DNA from: Bactericera cockerelli
Lineage: Eukaryota > Arthropoda > Insecta > Hemiptera > Triozidae
NCBI GenBank assembly: GCA_024516035.1
Contig: CM044955.1
Span: 39,319,506 to 39,383,505 of the forward strand
Direction: 5' to 3'
DNA: 64,000 bases
Shown here: piece by piece, positions 12,311-23,289 of the stretch
Layout: the number at the start of each line of letters is the position of its first letter
Numbering within the stretch: the stretch's first letter is position 1
The notes under the pieces: model-generated
Told to the model about the DNA's origin: nothing
The model's database searches: none
Seen by the model: only the letters and a program-made list of their open reading frames with translations
Translations under genes and position numbers: made by a program

Positions 12311-14135
12311 TCAATATTTCAATAAACAAATAACAAAGAATGGTGAAACTGAGTTTATTCCAAACAAAAAGAATAATATTTTTCAGCAGTATGCTACTCG
12401 AAACTCAGGCCTGTTTTATGCAAAAATAACGACCAAAATCCTCCCTAGATTAGCCTCCGGGCACGATCAACTCTAGCCCTGGCTAAAAAATGTCACAATC
12501 CCAACAGAATATTACAAAATAAATATAAATGTACAAAATTGTACATTGTACGTCCTTCATACATCTTGGAATAAATAAGATTCATAAATAACATATTACG
12601 AGATGAGACGTCTGAGAACCATGAATGAATGAAATGAGGCTATTGAAGAACTATCCCTTCTCAATGAAGAAGACATTTATCCATCGATCAACCCGAAGAT
12701 AAAAGAGGATTTCAATTCCGACCACTTGACAAAGACCCAGATCTCACAAGTATTTTCTACATTCAGAAATGTTTGAATTCCAAGACATTTAAAGTTTTAA
12801 ACCCCTTCGCCCAATAATATCCTCATGGGTGGTCGTTCTTGGTATCTCCAAATAGATAATACGATATTTTATTCATGGGGCAATCTAGTTTTTTATATAC
12901 CTACTTTAGAACCCATTGTCTTTTGATACAGAAATATTGAATAGTGAAGCAATAATGGAATTCATAATATTGGTACGTGAAAGGGGGTGTGACAATTGAC
13001 ATCTTTTTACAGACATTACCAAATGTACATACATAAAAAAAACTGGTCGACCTTGATGAATATGTAAAAATTCATTTATTAATTCAACGAGTTGAAAATG
13101 AAAAATGAGGAGCCAGAATATTCCGATTAAAAAGACGTTGGAATCAGATGGAAATGATACAGGAAAGAGTTTTACAACGTTGAAAAAAAATATTTATTTT
13201 TTCTGGTACAACTTGGATTTCTTACTGTGATCTCATATTAATAATTTATCTCTGAAGAAGTGAAAGACTATTATTTTGTTACCAAGCGTCGTGGCCTTGC
13301 CATTTCACCAACTGACAAACGGCCGCCCATAGAGGACGAGTGGTCGCACCCTTTATTCAGAATTACTCTGTTGCGGTCAGAACAAAAGCGACCAGATCGG
13401 TAATTAACTGAACACCCAAACACCTACTTGAGATGTCATTACTTAACAACTTCATCAGAACATCCCAGAGTCTCTTGGCAGACCTGCAGAGGTAGACAAA
13501 GGTGCTCCAAGTAAACAAGGGCTTCCAGTGTCGGGTCCCGTGCTGAGGCGAAGACCTCTTTCTACGCTTCTGAAAAATACCTTCTAATGAGGGTACGATA
13601 TTGGCAATTTTGAAATAGACGCCAAAATAATGAGGACAAGTGAAATTGGAAGAGCTGCATCAATAAAGACCCACAGAAACATGAAAAACGAATACAAAAG
13701 TATCATCATATCGGTTGTACCACCGAGTACCGTGTAATGGACTGTCAAAATCAACGACCCGTTGAAATAGAAAAAGGCGTAAAAAATTAAGATGGAAGTT
13801 GATAGCCCTAGAACTTGGCAGCCCTAGAGCTAGATTTTGATTAAGGTAATAATCAGATATATGTACAAATTCGCCACTACAATCTCTGACTCAGCAACCA
13901 GCATGGCGTAGGAATTTGGTTCACTTCCAGTGCACTATCTGATGCAAATCGTTCTATATTTGATCTGAAATTAGTACTGTTTTAATAAATTGATAAATTA
14001 ATATTGTGTACAATGTTGGATCATCTGTTGTCTTGGCTATAATTCTAAACCCGGAAGGTGGTTATTGAGATCGGCTGAACCAGAGTTACGGCCGAAGGCA
14101 TGGCCCTATATTTATTTTTCATAGCCCTCCTCTAC
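12311..14135. other. Unassigned intergenic stretch
   Basis: No supported gene. The part at about 13280-13600 is GC-richer than its surroundings, without a convincing frame on either strand; it could be a decayed repeat. Confidence 0.4.
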
Positions 14136-14138
14136 AGA

Positions 14139-14652
14139 ATGAGACATTGCCGTACATCTACACAATGAGATATTGCCGTACATCTACACAATGAGACATT
14201 GCCGTACATCTACACAATGAGACATTGCCGTACATCTACACAATGAGACATTGCCGTACATCTGCACAATGAGACATTGCCGTACATCTACACAATGAGA
14301 CATTGCCGTACATCTGCACAATGAGACATTGCCGTACATCTACACAATGAGACATTGTCGTACATCTGCACAATAAGACATTGCCGTACATCTACACAAT
14401 GAGACATTGCCGTACATCTGCACAATGAGACATTGCCGTACATCTGCACAATGAGACATTGCCGTACATCTGCACAATGAGACATTGCCGTACATCTACA
14501 CAATGAGACATTGCCGTACATCTACACAATGAGACATTGCCGTACATCTGCACAATGAGACATTGCCGTACATCTACACAATGAGACATTGCCGTACATC
14601 TACACAATGAGACATTGCCGTACATCTACATTATGAAACATTGCCGTACATG
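14139..14652. repeat. 26-bp minisatellite, about 20 tandem units
   Basis: Unit: ACATTGCCGTACATCTACAC plus AATGAG. I count 20 occurrences of the core, 26 bp apart, from about 14146 to 14640. Units fall into two classes by one base (TCTACAC or TCTGCAC), with rare other changes. Because 26 is not a multiple of three, all frames are cycled, giving long repetitive open frames on the minus strand that are not genes. Confidence 0.97.
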
Positions 14653-14659
14653 TTTTCGG

Positions 14660-17300
14660 GACAAAACTCGGCACCACAGATTAAGATCGATTCCGATTCC
14701 AATTTTTTACTAATCAGTTCTTTGTACTTGATGTTGAAGTTACCCAACAAGATAGTACATCAAATAATTAAAAAAAAAAACATTTATAACTTAAAACTTG
14801 CCAATAGTGTCAAACCACACTTTGAAAATATTGTGTTTTTTAAACCCTTTAATTATAATGTTTTTTGTATTATGGACGAACAATTTTACATAAGGCTAAG
14901 TTCATTGAATACTTATTAAAGTGCATTAATGAATCAAAATAATACCATTTTTGATCGATCATCTTTGAAGGTCATCTGGATCATATCATAGCCTTCATAT
15001 CTTCACAAACTAGGTTAACAATTCCAACAATGATCATTGATAAGTGGAAGACAAATGGCATTCATTGATAGAATAAATCACTCATTCACAGTTATATGTT
15101 TCTTCAATTTCTATATTTCTTATTTCTAATTTATGTATCACACAAAAAACTTATATATTTATTTATTATGTATTTGTAATGAAATGATGTACAAATAAAG
15201 CACAAATCTTGTTTAAAAAAAATTGATGGTTATCGCACTAATCATGACATTTTCATCACCATTTCTTATTTCAATTAAATATGATATGGTAGTGATAGAA
15301 ATGGAGGAAAGTATTGATGGAGAACTCATCATGTCTAATCTGTCACTCAAATAAACTGATAACAGCTATTGCCACCATTATTACCTTCAAAAGCATGTAA
15401 AACTAAAGAAGAATAATTAATTTGTTATCGTTGTGATTTCCATAGTGTTCCATACAAAATGCCCGATTTTAAATGACGCTTTCATTACACATAAGATATA
15501 TTAGGTACGTTATGAGTATTCTTATTCTTCTATGGTGGTAAACTTAGTTTGCGGTAACATTCACACATTAGAGATAAATAAAAAGATACATAATTATGTA
15601 CATGGATTTATTGTAGCTGCATAGATATCTGAGAAGGCAATCTACCTACTGCGTGTGATGAACCTACTTCTCTCACTCAACTATTCCACGATAAACCACG
15701 CCGATCTCAGGTAGTCTACAAAATCAAGGTTAATTATCATTTACTGTTAATTAAAAGTAAATCAGGTAGATTTATGCCTACTAGATCGTTGTTCTATTCT
15801 GACTAGAAGGAATCTACAATCTAGTAGTTATTCTAACAGTATTTTATAAAAAATAACTACAACAATAAATTCTCAATTAAAAAAAAACAAGACATTTAAT
15901 TGATTCACTTTAGACTTTCCGTCAGTTTGGACAATTCCTTACCTTACACTCTACCGCGTTATCCCTGTCTTTATATAGGAGGTTCTTCACACCTCGGCCG
16001 GGTCTTTTCAGATAATATTTCCTCCTGTGATTTTTGAAAGTGGGTCGTGCTTTCGTGCAGAGCCATCAACTTAAGATCAATAATCTGATACTAACAATAT
16101 TATACATAAATATAAATCTTGATACACGTTCCAAATGAAAAAGTTTACCTAATGGCTGACCGATTTTGATTAAGTCTCTTTATTAAGATTAATGTTCTGT
16201 TCTAGTTACATTGTTTATTTGACTTAGTATACCTGCGAATATAGATGGATTATAATAATTGTAAACAATTTTTAGTAGGAAACTAGCAACAGATTTTGCA
16301 TAAACGTATCGGCCATAAAGAATAAGTAGGTATATTCATTAATATACGGCCGTGTGACGACTACCTCATTACTTCAAAATCCGGCTTTCCATGATATCTT
16401 TTTAACGTGATTTTTAGAGATTTCAAAGAGAAAGCAGAACATTTTCATCATCACTTTTCAAAACTTCCTTGAATGGTAAAAATGGTAATTCAGAATTGGA
16501 ACTTCTAAGATTTTCAAACTATTCTTATTAGGGATCCTCAGATACACGCAACACTGAGGAGGTGAAAGAAGGTACTGCACCTCGTTCTCCAAGGAAAAGT
16601 CCCACCACCTTGAACTTTGTTGGCCAAACAAAGACAATAATTATAATTATTGCTGTACAAGATTAAAAACTAAATAAAGTTCAATGTAACGATTTCTCGA
16701 GTATAAATAAACATATACATACTGATTACTGTCATTCAGTAATTCCTAATTTTAATAAAAGATGAATGAAAAGCTCACCTATATCACAAAAAGCACAGCA
16801 GACCATCCTCCTTGAGAGAAAGAATAAACACTAAACATTTAAGACACCACAATACTATCACTGCTGAAAAAAATTATGGAAAATCACTAACGTCTTTACT
16901 TAGTCTGCAGGTATTTTGTGGAAATTTCCAAAAGTATAAAAGGAAACATAATCACAATTTTACGTTAAATGAAGAGAAAAAAGGGGGGGGGGGGAACTGT
17001 ACGATCGAATAATTATTATTATTCAGTGCGTGATAAGATATATGAGTTAACAACAGAAGTGAGTCTAGTAAAAAATTATCAAACCAAGTCTAGAAAGCAA
17101 ATTTAATATTTTTTATGATCAAGTTCACACACCAAGATCCAGCGTTCGACATTAGAACACTTAAAAAACTAAAATTATTTACGGTATCAAACGAAAAATA
17201 GTGGGAAACTGCAAAAACTTGAGAGAAAACATACAGCCGCGAGCAATGAACAACTTAACTCAGCTAGAACTGAAAAAACATTAAAATCTACTAACAACGA
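14660..17300. other. Unassigned AT-rich stretch
   Basis: No supported gene. A G-run lies at 16983-16994. On the minus strand, TATATAAAG with a downstream GTAAGG (about 15940-15980) looks like a core promoter and donor, but nothing links it to a coding exon. Confidence 0.4.
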
Positions 17301-17544
17301 AATCTACATGGGCTTGTTAAAGATAAGGACAGAGACACATGAGTTGTTGAGGTTAAAGGTGCAGCAACAGGAAGAGAGAAAGAGAGGGGAACTAGAGTAT
17401 AAGGATTTCAATGCCTTCTGCCCCGAATATGCAGAGGCTAACAAATCCAACAATCAAGTAACTAACATGGTCGATTGGATTATGTATGTTGGTAGAGCTA
17501 ATTTCAATTGTGCTGATGGTATTTGTAGATCATGCATATTCTGA

Positions 17545-18750
17545 CACTACGACAGGAAATCAACGTTTTACATATATTATGAGAATTGTAATGATTATTC
17601 ATTAATACATGGAATATTGTTTGTAGCACTCACAATGTTGAAATAGGTTGTGTCAGTAGACTTGGGAGTAGACACAAATAGTGTAAGAAACATAATAGTA
17701 TATTCTAATGTGAATATTGATGAAGGAGCTCAGGACATTGGCTTGATTAGCTATAACACTCTATTACTAACACTGGAGGAAACTACGTAAAAAAAAGTGT
17801 TGAAAACGCACCACATTAAACCATAGTAGGTATACATAATTATATTATTTCAAATTGTTTATTAAATTTATAATAAAACATTTTATTTTATTACGAATGG
17901 TCTTTCATAGCAATATGAATGACCTCATAAGATTGAGTAAATTGACAAACTATTCATACTCTGTTTTGAAAATTTAAAAGTGGAGTTCAATCTACCAATT
18001 TTTTTTATAAACAAATATTTACATCGAAAAACGAATAATTTTTTCATTTGATTTATTCAAAATCCTATCCATTGTTTGTTATTTTCTCGTGAGAAAGACA
18101 TAAAAGTAATAATGTATTATTTTTTACAAACCAATTATGTGCGGAAATGAATACAAAGCGTTGAGCGAGTGCCAAGTTAAGGTTTCAACCCACGCTGTGG
18201 ACAAACCTCTAGCATTGTTTAAGAGCCTAAAGTTAGTATTAAATAATTGATTAATCATCGATGAAATTTGCCGAATTCTAGCGCTCATTTTTCAATGTTT
18301 AGAATCCGCCTGGGTGGTAGACAAATTTCTCGAATTATGAATATTTCCAACGAGGTGGCTTGTGTCATGGTTCTCTAGTGTCACTAGTAGCTTGGCTAAA
18401 GCCTAAAAATTCGTCAAGTGATACTTTCATAGTTATTTTTATTTAATTTATTTGCCTGGTGTTATTTATAGTGTTGTTGTTTTAACGGTGTAACTAAGCT
18501 GTCAGGAAGTGAGAGATGATCTTTGAGCGTTTTAGGCTATATCAGATAATTGAACTCTTACTGGTTTCAGAGAACTAACCATTTCATAAGAACTACCTGT
18601 AGCTTTGTGAGAGATGTTTTCTATATTTCAATAATTCCTAAACAATTGTAATTATTGTGTATAGGGATTAAAGACAAAGTAAAAGAAGAAGAAGAAGCTG
18701 CCTTTTGATCTTCTTCCGGGGGCTATGGGATCCCGTAGCAGACTGTCCGT
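17545..18750. other. Unassigned intergenic stretch
   Basis: No supported gene or classified element recognised. The preceding open frame (17308-17544) has no splice or family support. Confidence 0.4.
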
Positions 18751-18754
18751 TCTT

Positions 18755-18930
18755 TCTCTGTCTATTTTTTTTAATATGGGTTTAACGTCGCTTTCAACTG
18801 CATGGTCATATCACGACGGGGGTGTTAGGAAACTCACAAACCTGCTACCCACATTAACCTCACCCCGCTGGACGTTGCTTAACGTGACCCTACGATTACC
18901 GTTGCATTCAACGCGGCATCGACGCTGTAT
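18755..18930 (-). mobile_element. 5S-rRNA-derived SINE (family E), internally shortened copy
   Basis: On the minus strand: CAGCGTCGATGCCGCGTTGA, AACGGTAATCGTAGGGTCAC, TTAAGCAACGTCCAGCGGGG, then the family body GGTTAATGTGGGTAGCAGGT and CGTCGTGATATGACCATGCA. The 3' end is A-rich. A separate T-run (18942-18974) lies beside it. Confidence 0.8.
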
Positions 18931-18942
18931 TTCGAACACATT

Positions 18943-18973
<31 letters not shown>

Positions 18974-19535
18974 GGTTAAGTTCACGGAGAAATTACTCCA
19001 TTTTTATTTTTTTTACTCCGTCCCAAATCTCACAAGTAGTAATCAAATCTGTATAAATATCCACTATTCAGTATTCATTATTATAATGTATGCCAACATA
19101 TTATTGACCCACTGACACCTCGATTTGACCAAGATAAGTACTGTAAACGAACACAGGTAATTGCACTTATCTCCTGGACTTTTCAGTCTTACCTTGGCAG
19201 TATAAACAAGGTATATCCTATTCTATTCTATCTCCCGTCATGATAGTAATGGCTTAATGACAGTACTTGTGATTACCAGATGAAATCTTTAAATTAACAA
19301 ACAAGATGGATGAATGGAGTCCTGTGATTTATTCTGACCCTTGCATGGCATTTGCAACCATCAATCAATGGCGTTACCTGAGCATCATCTAGCAAAAATC
19401 ATCTCTTGGTCTGATCAATTTAGTTGTTTTATTGATCTATCACGATTCATTGCTTTCGACCTATCATGGTCAGTCAGTCGGTGATCGTTCTCTCCCGAGT
19501 GCCAATGCTCAATCACGCAACATTTGATGCAGTAT

Positions 19536-19668
19536 ACAGGGTGTCCCACCAAACTTGGACACCACAAATTACTCGGCCCCTGAAAGAGTTTTTGAAAAAT
19601 AAAAAATCCTAGGGTACATGTACTAATTATGCGGTTTCATTCATGAAATTTTTTTATACAGGGTGGTT
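19536..19668 (+). mobile_element. Mariner-type terminal block beside the palindrome
   Basis: TACAGGGTGTCCCACC at 19537 and TACAGGGTGGTTCAAAAGTC at 19656 stand 119 bp apart in direct orientation. They resemble mariner TIR ends and lie just outside or at the left edge of the inverted repeat. Confidence 0.4.
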
Positions 19669-21052
19669 CAAAAGTCAGAAATTGAAGTGTCTACTTTCGA
19701 TTTTTAAATGGATCGACCTGAATTTTATTTGATATTTTTACTTCTAAATGGTTCCTGAGTACATTTTTGAACAAAAATTTTACATACAGGGTGGTTTTTT
19801 TTCGACCAATTTTTTTTCTAAATCTCGAATAACTCAAGTTCGTTTAATTTTTTCGATAACAAGAATAGAGAGTGTTTGTGTAATGAAAACACGCACTTTT
19901 ATTTGGCATCAAAAGTTTTTTATACAGGGTGGTTCACAAGTGAAATAATGACTTGATTTTTTTTAAAACCGAGTTTTTTTAATTTTTTATTTGGGTTTAA
20001 TAATACTAACCTAATTTTACACGTTTTTTATTAGTCATATCGAAAAACAAAACCAAAGTGTTGTACAGGATGAGACATAATTTTTTTGTAACACCCTGTA
20101 TATGGGCATTCAAAGAGACGTAAAATTAAATAGAAAGACTAAATGTGCAAGAAAAACTTCGATTTTTAATGATATTAAAAAGTTATGGTGTTTTAACTAA
20201 TATTGTCACATGGACCACCCTGTAGATATTTTCTTAAAACATCATACGGGTAGTCGAAACTGTCTAAAATTCAAAGAGGAGTCCAAATCTGAAAAAAAAA
20301 AGTGAATTCAAAAAGCAATTTTCAATTTTGTGTCTACACCTACCTACTTTTTATTTCAAGTTTTAAAATCATTCAGTGTGGACACCAAATTGAAAATGGC
20401 TTCAAAATTCGTGTTTCTTACTTGTTTTTCCCCATGATTCGAAGTCTTCGTTGAATTTTATACAACTTCGAGTACTCATATGATGTTTTAAGAAAATATC
20501 TACAGGGTGGTCCATGTGACAATATTAGTTAAAACACCATAACTTTTTAATATCATTAAAAATCGAAATTTTTCTTGCATATTTAGTCTTTCTATTTAAT
20601 TTTACGTCTCTTTGACTGCCCATATACAGGGTGTTACAAAAAAAATCATGTCTCACCCTGAACAACAATTTAGTTTTGTTTTTCGATATGACTAACAAAA
20701 AATGTGTAAAATTAGGTTAGAATTATTAATCCTAAATAAAAAAAATTAAAAAAACTCGGTTTTAAAAAAAATCAAGTCATTATTTCACTTGTGAACCACC
20801 CTGTATAAAAATTTTTGATGCAAATTGAAAGTGCGTGTTTTCATTACACAAACACTTTCTATTCTTGTTATCGAAAAAATTAAACGAACTTGAGTTATTC
20901 GAGATTTAGAAAAAAAATTGGTCGAAAAAAAAACCACCCTGTATGTAATTTTTTTTTTTTTTTTAAAGTACTCAGGAACCATTTAGAAGTAAAATTATCA
21001 AATAAAATTCAGGTCGATCCATTTAAAAATCAAAAGTTGACACTTCAATTTC
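19669..21052. repeat. Large palindrome (fold-back), two arms of about 690 bp
   Basis: The left arm from about 19669 (GTCAGAAATTGAAGTG) and the right arm to about 21052 (CACTTCAATTTCTGAC) are reverse complements, with scattered mismatches, right up to a central loop of roughly 40 bp near 20340-20380. Inside each arm ACAGGGTG or CACCCTGT blocks recur in alternating orientation (about 19785, 19922, 20092, 20216 and their mirror sites 20501, 20626, 20797, 20936). A transcript would fold into a long hairpin RNA. No coding potential beyond mirrored short frames. Confidence 0.95.
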
Positions 21053-21339
21053 TGACTTATAACATATTTATATAACATATTTATAACAATAACATATTTA
21101 TAAGAGGAACCTGGATAAAAATTACGGTCCCTCGAGTTCTCTTATATACATGTGCGACTGTAATTTGTGCCAATATCCAATATTTCGCGATAAGTTAATT
21201 TGTTAAAAAGTATTCAATTGACTTATTACTAGAGCTCTGATTTTATGCAGTTCAAAGTGTCCAATTGAATATGCAGTTAAAAAGCAAAAAATATGATGAT
21301 CACATTAAGATTTAAAAATGAGACGAATGCTTTTCTTAC

Positions 21340-21547
21340 CTTTGTTTTCATCATCGCCAACAAAAGATGGCGTGGAGAGAGTCGAATCGTTGTCACTGGA
21401 TTCCGCAGTGGAGTCATATCGTCCTCCTAGTGGCACCACTCGGAAGCTGTGACGAAGTGGGGACACGCGCAGTAGTGTGGGAATCGCTGTTTGGTCCCTT
21501 TTAGGAACAGCCATGGGTGATTCATTTCCGTTTCGAAAAAGCACCAT
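21340..21547 (-). CDS. Putative first coding exon of an unassembled minus-strand gene
   Basis: ATG at 21547-21545 in an A-rich context, 69 codons and one base, then a GTAAGA donor (21339-21334). The peptide is complex and protein-like: it starts MVLFRNGNESPMAVPKRDQ, includes LRHSFRVVPLGGRYDS, and ends in an acidic Ser/Asp stretch SSDNDSTLSTPSFVGDDENK. It resembles a cytosolic N-terminal tail. I do not recognise the family and could not find the next exon with certainty. It lies just outside the 19.67-21.05 kb palindrome and is not part of it. Confidence 0.4.
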
Positions 21548-22149
21548 TTTTTTTTCAGAAATGTTTTAATTTATGATTTATATTATTTATTGGATTATGA
21601 CTATTGTGACCTATGGCGAGTTTGAAGTTTCTATTTGTGAGTTTTTCAAATTATTCTTCTACAACAGCCTTGTAGTTCGTTTGTTCATTTTTTTCGTGTT
21701 ATTTTAAATTCAATACACATCTAGAGTACACCAAACAAAGAAACATTATTGTTTATTATATTTTTATTTTTTTAAAAGATCTGAGATTCGAACCTTTTGA
21801 TGAACCCATAAGTTTCTTTGTACGAAATCTAATAATTCATTATCAATGAAGGGTTGGTTAACAAATGGCCAAATTCATCTTACAATAAGAGCCTGGTGAC
21901 TTCTAACTGTAGTGCCAAATTTGAAGCTCTAGTAACATATGTAGTTGGTTTATAAATTATAATATAATTTTATTCTCACCGACAACTGAGAAGTCCGTGA
22001 GCTTCAGGGTCGATCTTCCTGTGGCTCGTATCAGTAGTAAGTAACCCCTTGTATTTATCACTATGATAGATGTTCTAATCATCTGATTTATTAAGTTGGA
22101 ATAAGTTCGAATCTCGATACTCAATATTATTTTATTATACTATGTAGAA

Positions 22150-22385
22150 TACACCAGTTCTCGTTCTTTCACTGAAGTGGAGCAATGTCCAGCGAGGTTA
22201 GGACTAGGATGGGTGACCATTCAAATTCGAACCCTCGTGATGCTTGCTATTTCCAGTCCCACTCAGGATAGGTGTGTAGCTGGTTTGTGAAATTCCAGCG
22301 AATGCAGGGTAAAAACCCCGTCGTGATATGACCATACAGTTAAAAACGACGTTAAACCCCTCAAAAAAACCAAAATTAAATAATA
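22150..22385 (+). mobile_element. 5S-rRNA-derived SINE (family E), long copy
   Basis: GAATACACCAGTTCTCGTTC, TTTCACTGAAGTGGAGCAAT, GTCCAGCGAGGTTAGGACTA and GGATGGGTGACC follow 5S rRNA order, including the internal promoter region. The body has TAGCTGGTTTGTGAAATTCC, AGCGAATGCAGGG and CGTCGTGATATGACCATACA, ending in an A-rich tail. Confidence 0.88.
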
Positions 22386-22979
22386 GTTGTATTGAGAATA
22401 GTCTTGCCAAAATGGCTTTGGTTAGATATCTTTTAAGCTTCAACATAATTTAGATGATAAACCTTTTTTTTTTTGATAGCTTTTTTTATTTATATTTATA
22501 TGAATAAACTTTTTCTCTCTATTACTCAAATCCTAACAAAGACTCTCCACTTCTGTATCTTCTTCTTGTCCCTCGTACACACATGCTCGTCGCTCTTACA
22601 ATGCTTAATCCAACTCTTGTTCTCAAGTATCCCACCCACCATAATCCATTCCAAACTTTTCAGTCAACCTTTCCGCAAGAACTTTGACTTTGTACTTACT
22701 TCTTGATATTATGTAGAAATAAACAAATTTACATTGATTTCCTCATGTATTATGTTTTTGATTAATTTATTGGTCAAAAATTACAGTTTCAGAATTACTA
22801 ACTCTGGAAGTTTTATTTTATTTTACATGCTTACAATTCCTACATGCAGGTAGGTCTGTAGTGGCAAATCTTCGGAGGATGTAAAATTGTACCAAGGTTT
22901 CTTTTGGTTTCTAAAGGGGCGAAAAATGTCGATTTATTGCCGAGATTGAGCTATATCGAGATATTTCTAATTTCAAGAA

Positions 22980-23278
22980 GTCACCGTGGCAGAGTGAGTT
23001 AGCGCGCTAGGCATTGCACGCACGGTGACCTGGGTTCGATCCCCAGCGGGGCAGGATTTTTTCTGCTCTGTTCTTGGGTGTTCGGGGTCCACTCATACCT
23101 CGTGAGGAAAAATGAGTAGTTACTTGTATGAGTAACGACCAGTGGCGGCATTACCAGAGTAAAAAGAAACTAATGTAATAGAATAATTCGATAAGTACAG
23201 GAGGCTCTTAGTAATGCTGCGCTACCCACAAAAAATTGTGAAGAGGCCTTGTGCTTCACCACAAATAAAATCATACTT
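22980..23278 (+). mobile_element. tRNA-derived SINE (family B), near full length
   Basis: Head: GTGGCAGAGTGAGTTAGCGC with B box GGGTTCGATCC. Body: GGGCAGGATTTTTTCTGCTC, TGTTCGGGGTCCACTCATAC, AAAAATGAGTAG, ACGACCAGTGGCGGCATTAC; 3' end CTTGTGCTTCACCAC with AAATAAAA. Other copies at 31.44, 10.77 and 41.6 kb. Confidence 0.88.
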
Positions 23279-23289
23279 ACTTATTTCTA

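Noticed and set aside
14288..14625. Repetitive open frames on the minus strand of the minisatellite
   Set aside because: A 26-bp period cycles all three frames and has no stop in any, so open frames arise automatically.
14139..14652. CRISPR-like regular array
   Set aside because: The units are contiguous 26-mers without unique spacers, in an intron-bearing eukaryotic context; this is a minisatellite.
17308..17544. 78-residue plus-strand gene
   Set aside because: No homologue recognised, no promoter or splice evidence; cannot be told from chance.
20785..20982. Open frame shared with 19748-19948
   Set aside because: The two are mirror translations of the palindrome arms, not a duplicated gene.
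22150..22225. Genuine 5S rRNA gene
   Set aside because: Only part of 5S is present, with many changes, and a SINE body and A-rich tail follow.
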